Assembly: GCF_028294535.1 (NCBI RefSeq)
Contig: NZ_JAQBIE010000007.1
Location: forward strand, 124,001 to 188,000
Length of the DNA: 64,000 nt
Direction of reading: 5' to 3'
Source of the DNA: Paracoccus onchidii
Lineage (GTDB): Bacteria; Pseudomonadota; Alphaproteobacteria; Rhodobacterales; Rhodobacteraceae
This document shows, one piece after another, positions 61,173 through 64,000 of this stretch. Made by a program: the position numbers and the translations under genes. Positions within the stretch are counted from its first letter, which is position 1; every line of letters begins with the position of its first letter. The notes beneath the pieces are model-generated. The model worked only from the letters and a program-made list of their open reading frames with translations. It ran no database searches and was not told the origin of the DNA.

Positions 61173-61888
61173 GGACGGTCGCGATCGAGGCGGCCTGTCG
61201 CGCCACATGGCCGGCGCAGACAGTGCAAGAGGTCGGCGGATTCCGCGTCGGGCATGGCGATGGTGGGGGAGATCGGGTCAATTCCGCGCTGTCATTTGGG
61301 GCATGGACCGAAACGGACATTCGGGATGTCATCGAATTTCAACGCAGCTGCGGCCAGACAGCCCGGTTTCAGGTGGGCGACGATCAGGTTGATTTGCGCG
61401 ACAGGCTGATCGCGATGGGCTTTCGGCCATCGCGGGCGACGGTGGTGTTGTGCGCCTATATTGACGGGTTGACGGATCTTGCGCTTCCGCCGGTGACGGC
61501 CTTTGATCTGTGGCCTGCATTGGCGATTCAGAATGATATTTGGGCGGCTGCGGGTATAGCAGCAGACCGGCTTGCGGTGATGGGGCGTGCGGCCCAGCCC
61601 AAGACGACGATTCTCGGGCGGATGGATGATCGTGCCGCCGGCACGGCCTTCGTGGCAATTGCCGAAGGCATTGCCGTGCTGCATGCGCTTGAGGTTGTGC
61701 CAGAGCTGCGCCGCAAGGGGCTGGCGGGCTGGATGGTCCGCCGCGCCGCGTTCTGGGCGGGCGATCGGGGGGCTGATACCCTGGCGTTGGCGGTGACGCG
61801 GGGCAATTCTGCGGCATTGGCATGCTATGCGGGCCTCGGCTTTGCCGAGACAGGAGGATACAGCTATTTTACCCGGCCGGAAGAATAG
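61169..61888 (+). CDS. GNAT-family N-acetyltransferase
   Basis: A 239-residue protein starting at a GTG that overlaps the stop of the CinA-type gene. The C-terminal half (about 140-238) is a GNAT domain: IAVLHALEVVPELRRKGLAG at about residue 169 carries the R-x-x-G-x-A acetyl-CoA loop, and TRGNSAALACYAGLGFAETG is near the end. The N-terminal 130 residues look like a degenerate second GNAT-like lobe. The substrate is unknown. It converges with kynA, with only 7 bases between the stops. Confidence 0.83.
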   Translation: MRTVAIEAACRATWPAQTVQEVGGFRVGHGDGGGDRVNSALSFGAWTETDIRDVIEFQRSCGQTARFQVGDDQVDLRDRLIAMGFRPSRATVVLCAYIDGLTDLALPPVTAFDLWPALAIQNDIWAAAGIAADRLAVMGRAAQPKTTILGRMDDRAAGTAFVAIAEGIAVLHALEVVPELRRKGLAGWMVRRAAFWAGDRGADTLALAVTRGNSAALACYAGLGFAETGGYSYFTRPEE

Positions 61889-61895
61889 GTGGCTG

Positions 61896-62744
61896 CTATA
61901 GCTTGGTGCGCATCTCCCACAGGTCGGGAAACAGCACCACGTCCAGCATGCGCCGCAAATAGCTGACACCAGAGGTGCCGCCCGACCCCCGTTTGAACCC
62001 GATCACACGCTCTACCGTGGTGACGTGGTTAAAGCGCCAGCGGCGGAAATAATCTTCGAAATCGACCAGTTTTTCGGCCAGCTCATACAGTTCCCAATAT
62101 TGTTCCGGATTGTCATAGATCGCGGCCCATGCGGCATTCACGGCGGGATCGGATTGATGGGGTTGGTCGCGTTGCCCGCGTTCGGGCAGATCAAAGCCCG
62201 CATCGCGCACCCGGTCGAGAACCACGTCATATAGCGATGGTCGCGTCAGTTCGGCCTTCAGGGATTCAACCAGATCGGGGCGGTGTGCATGGGGGGGCAG
62301 CATGGCGGTATTGCGGTTGCCTGCCACGAATTCGATCATCCTGTATTGATAGGATTGAAAGCCGCTGCTCTGCCCCAGACTTTCGCGAAATTCGGTATAT
62401 TCGCTGGGGGTCATGGTGCGCAAAACATCCCATGCGGAATTCAGCTGTTCCATGATCCGGGCCACACGGGTCAACATCTTGAACGCGGGGCGCAGATTGC
62501 CTGCCGCGATGTTGTCGCGCGCGGCCGAAATCTCATGCAGGGCAAGTTTCATCCACAGTTCGGCGGTCTGATGCTGGATGATGAACAGCATTTCGTCATG
62601 CGCCTGCGATCTGGGATGCTGCGCGCTGAGAATCTGGTCCAACCCAAGGTAATCGCCATAGGACATGCGCCCCTGAAACGACATCTGAGCGCCTTCGCCT
62701 GCGGGGTCATATGCTTTTGTCACCTGATCCGTCCCTGTTTTCAT
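61896..62744 (-). CDS. kynA: Tryptophan 2,3-dioxygenase
   Basis: A 282-residue all-helical heme dioxygenase. Signatures are [20 protein letters not shown] at about residues 27-46, [20 protein letters not shown] at about residue 50 (active-site His/Phe region), [20 protein letters not shown] at about residue 128, and the [20 protein letters not shown] segment near residue 240 with the heme-ligand His. It opens tryptophan to N-formylkynurenine, the first step of the kynurenine route to anthranilate. The gene follows a porin gene after 7 bases. Confidence 0.95.
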   Translation of the reverse strand: MKTGTDQVTKAYDPAGEGAQMSFQGRMSYGDYLGLDQILSAQHPRSQAHDEMLFIIQHQTAELWMKLALHEISAARDNIAAGNLRPAFKMLTRVARIMEQLNSAWDVLRTMTPSEYTEFRESLGQSSGFQSYQYRMIEFVAGNRNTAMLPPHAHRPDLVESLKAELTRPSLYDVVLDRVRDAGFDLPERGQRDQPHQSDPAVNAAWAAIYDNPEQYWELYELAEKLVDFEDYFRRWRFNHVTTVERVIGFKRGSGGTSGVSYLRRMLDVVLFPDLWEMRTKL

Positions 62745-62751
62745 GGTTGGT

Positions 62752-63924
62752 CTAGAACCCGATACGCATTCCAAGCATGGTCGCCACCCCGTGTTGGAAG
62801 GCATCGGATGAATCGTCATAATCATAGCGGCGCATGCCGAAGAACAGGTCGGTGTTCCAGTTGTCCATGCGCTGAACCGCGGCGATGCCCCAGGACCGGC
62901 TGGTCGAACCCGCTTTGACGATCGCACGACCTGAATAGTGGTCGATTGACAGGGCGGTTCTGCCCGCAGAAAACCAATCGCGCTGCAAACCCAGCTTGAG
63001 GTAATGATAACGCGCGTCCCGATCTTGCTGGCGAAAGGCCGTTGCCACGGTCAGGCTGAGACCGGTGCCGGGGTCGAGGGCAGACACCGATCCCGAAATG
63101 GTTTCGGCATCGCGAAATTTGTCATGGGCATAGGCAAGCCCGGCCGACAGGTTTCGGCCCGCGACATTGCCGCCATAGCTGACCGCAACATCCTGCAGAT
63201 CACCCTTGTTGTTGTTCACGACATCGGTGCCGTAGGAAACCCTGAACGTGACCCCCTTGGTCGTCGGCGTGTCATAGCGCAGCCGGAACTGGCGCCCCAG
63301 ACCGTCGAAATTGTTAAAGGCGGCCGCGGTCGAAACATCTGACAACGCGCCTTGCCGCGTGCGGAACAGGCCGCCCCCCATATTGGACACATTCGATGAC
63401 GCGATCAGGCCGGTGCCCGACAGATCGTGTTCAGATGATCCGTCCGAGGCCATGCTGCCCTGTCCGATCCAGAAACGGCCGCCGCGGGGGCTGGACAGCG
63501 ACGCCTCGAGCTTGCGGGTTTCGGTTCGATCCGATCCGTCATCGACCCGGCTGGACCCGATCTGGGTCTTTTCTCGTGCTGGACGGGCCAGAAATCCCAG
63601 TTCGAAATTGGCGAAAAAGGTCCAGCCGCGATCATAATCGGTCGTCAGGGACAGGCCGGCGCGGCTGACGGCATTGCCATTGGCCACGATCCCGTAATCA
63701 CTTGTTTCTTCGCCGTCGTCGAAGCGAAGAACACCCTCATTTGCCTGACCATAGAAATTCAGCGATGTGATGTCGCGAAACCTGATCGGCGCGTGTCCAG
63801 TGTCGGCTTCGCGTTCTTGCGCATCGGCATTGCCGACAGCCGACAGGGCCAGAAACGCGGCCCCCGCAACCATTCGGATATATGTGACGGGCTGGTGCAT
63901 ATGGACGAAACTGTGCATGAGCAT
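62752..63924 (-). CDS. Outer-membrane porin
   Basis: A 390-residue outer-membrane beta-barrel protein. A signal peptide (to about residue 35, ending NADA) is followed by alternating hydrophobic strands ([48 protein letters not shown]) and a terminal Phe (MRIGF), the barrel-assembly signal. This is a Gram-negative porin of the type common in Rhodobacteraceae. The start is uncertain among ATGs at 63924, 63918 and 63900; none has a good ribosome site. It sits between the AMP-ligase gene and kynA on the same strand, so uptake of an aromatic compound is possible. Confidence 0.82.
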   Translation of the reverse strand: MLMHSFVHMHQPVTYIRMVAGAAFLALSAVGNADAQEREADTGHAPIRFRDITSLNFYGQANEGVLRFDDGEETSDYGIVANGNAVSRAGLSLTTDYDRGWTFFANFELGFLARPAREKTQIGSSRVDDGSDRTETRKLEASLSSPRGGRFWIGQGSMASDGSSEHDLSGTGLIASSNVSNMGGGLFRTRQGALSDVSTAAAFNNFDGLGRQFRLRYDTPTTKGVTFRVSYGTDVVNNNKGDLQDVAVSYGGNVAGRNLSAGLAYAHDKFRDAETISGSVSALDPGTGLSLTVATAFRQQDRDARYHYLKLGLQRDWFSAGRTALSIDHYSGRAIVKAGSTSRSWGIAAVQRMDNWNTDLFFGMRRYDYDDSSDAFQHGVATMLGMRIGF

Positions 63925-63957
63925 GTCGCGATTGTCACGCCTGACGCGATGATCGGC

Positions 63958-64000
63958 TCAATCGTCCTGCTTCAGGCGAAAACGTTGGATTTTCCCGGTA
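63958..64000 (-). CDS. AMP-binding (acyl-CoA synthetase-like) enzyme, C-terminal end
   Basis: Only the last 13 codons plus stop are in the window; the gene enters from the right edge. They read TGKIQRFRLKQDD. The motif TGKIQR with its Lys is the C-terminal active-site signature of acyl/aryl-CoA synthetases, including the benzoate-CoA ligase group, and normally lies at the very end of the protein as here. It is followed 33 bases later by the porin gene and then kynA. An anthranilate- or benzoate-CoA ligase would fit the tryptophan pathway gene nearby, but this is inference. Confidence 0.7.
   Translation of the reverse strand, partial: TGKIQRFRLKQDD

Overview
The window is GC-rich, densely packed chromosomal DNA from an alphaproteobacterium, most likely a member of the Rhodobacterales (Paracoccus/Rhodobacter/Roseobacter type). 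The placement rests on gene content: a petP-petR pair, a kdsD-lptC-lptA-lptB-hpf-ptsN run without rpoN, a TRAP transporter, an NDUFA9-like Rossmann protein next to uppP, an orphan RTX protein, and GltB/GltD of alphaproteobacterial type. No rRNA, phage, insertion sequence, CRISPR array or origin was seen. One tRNA gene, Leu(CAG), lies near 44.8 kb. No stretch longer than about 210 bases lacks a gene.

Region 1 (1-9 kb): a truncated SDR gene diverges from a GcvA-like LysR gene around a nested palindrome. Then, all on the minus strand and read from right to left, come a second lysR, a YcsI/DUF1445 gene, a dctPQM TRAP importer, a DUF2848 gene and pxpB-pxpC-pxpA (5-oxoprolinase). The overlapping or closely spaced starts and stops indicate one operon, which reads as uptake and conversion of a pyroglutamate-like compound to glutamate.

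Region 2 (9-22 kb): gluconokinase, a YgiB/YgiC-type pair, a GlmS-like SIS deaminase (NagB-II type) with its GntR regulator, and an iron-uptake energy operon (siderophore-interacting protein-exbB-exbD-exbD-tonB) in which one ExbD has Asn in place of the proton-relay Asp. Then follow mobA, a cyclopropane-fatty-acid synthase, a TspO-like membrane protein, photolyase and a CobA-type methyltransferase.

Region 3 (22-34 kb): a 1165-residue RTX protein with a propeller-like N-terminal half, queG, a glutathione transferase, mtgA, and a complete moxR-DUF58-DUF4381-batA-batB-TPR-batD (Bat) operon.

Region 4 (34-45 kb): the glutamate synthase operon gltD-orf-gltB, with an exported unknown protein between the two subunits and twin palindromes upstream, then uppP, an NDUFA9-like gene and a GMC oxidoreductase.

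Region 5 (45-50 kb): tRNA-Leu, then rnd and the lipopolysaccharide transport/ribosome hibernation/PTS-Ntr genes. Region 6 (50-59 kb): ilvE diverging from petP-petR, a uracil-DNA glycosylase-like gene, an RND adaptor and permease, and a DsbD-alpha-like exported protein whose 3' end overlaps the permease gene. Region 7 (59-64 kb): yqgE, map, a cinA-type gene overlapping a GNAT gene, kynA (tryptophan dioxygenase), a porin, and the last 13 codons plus stop of an AMP-forming ligase.

All functional calls come from reading the translated sequences against remembered family features. No database search was possible.
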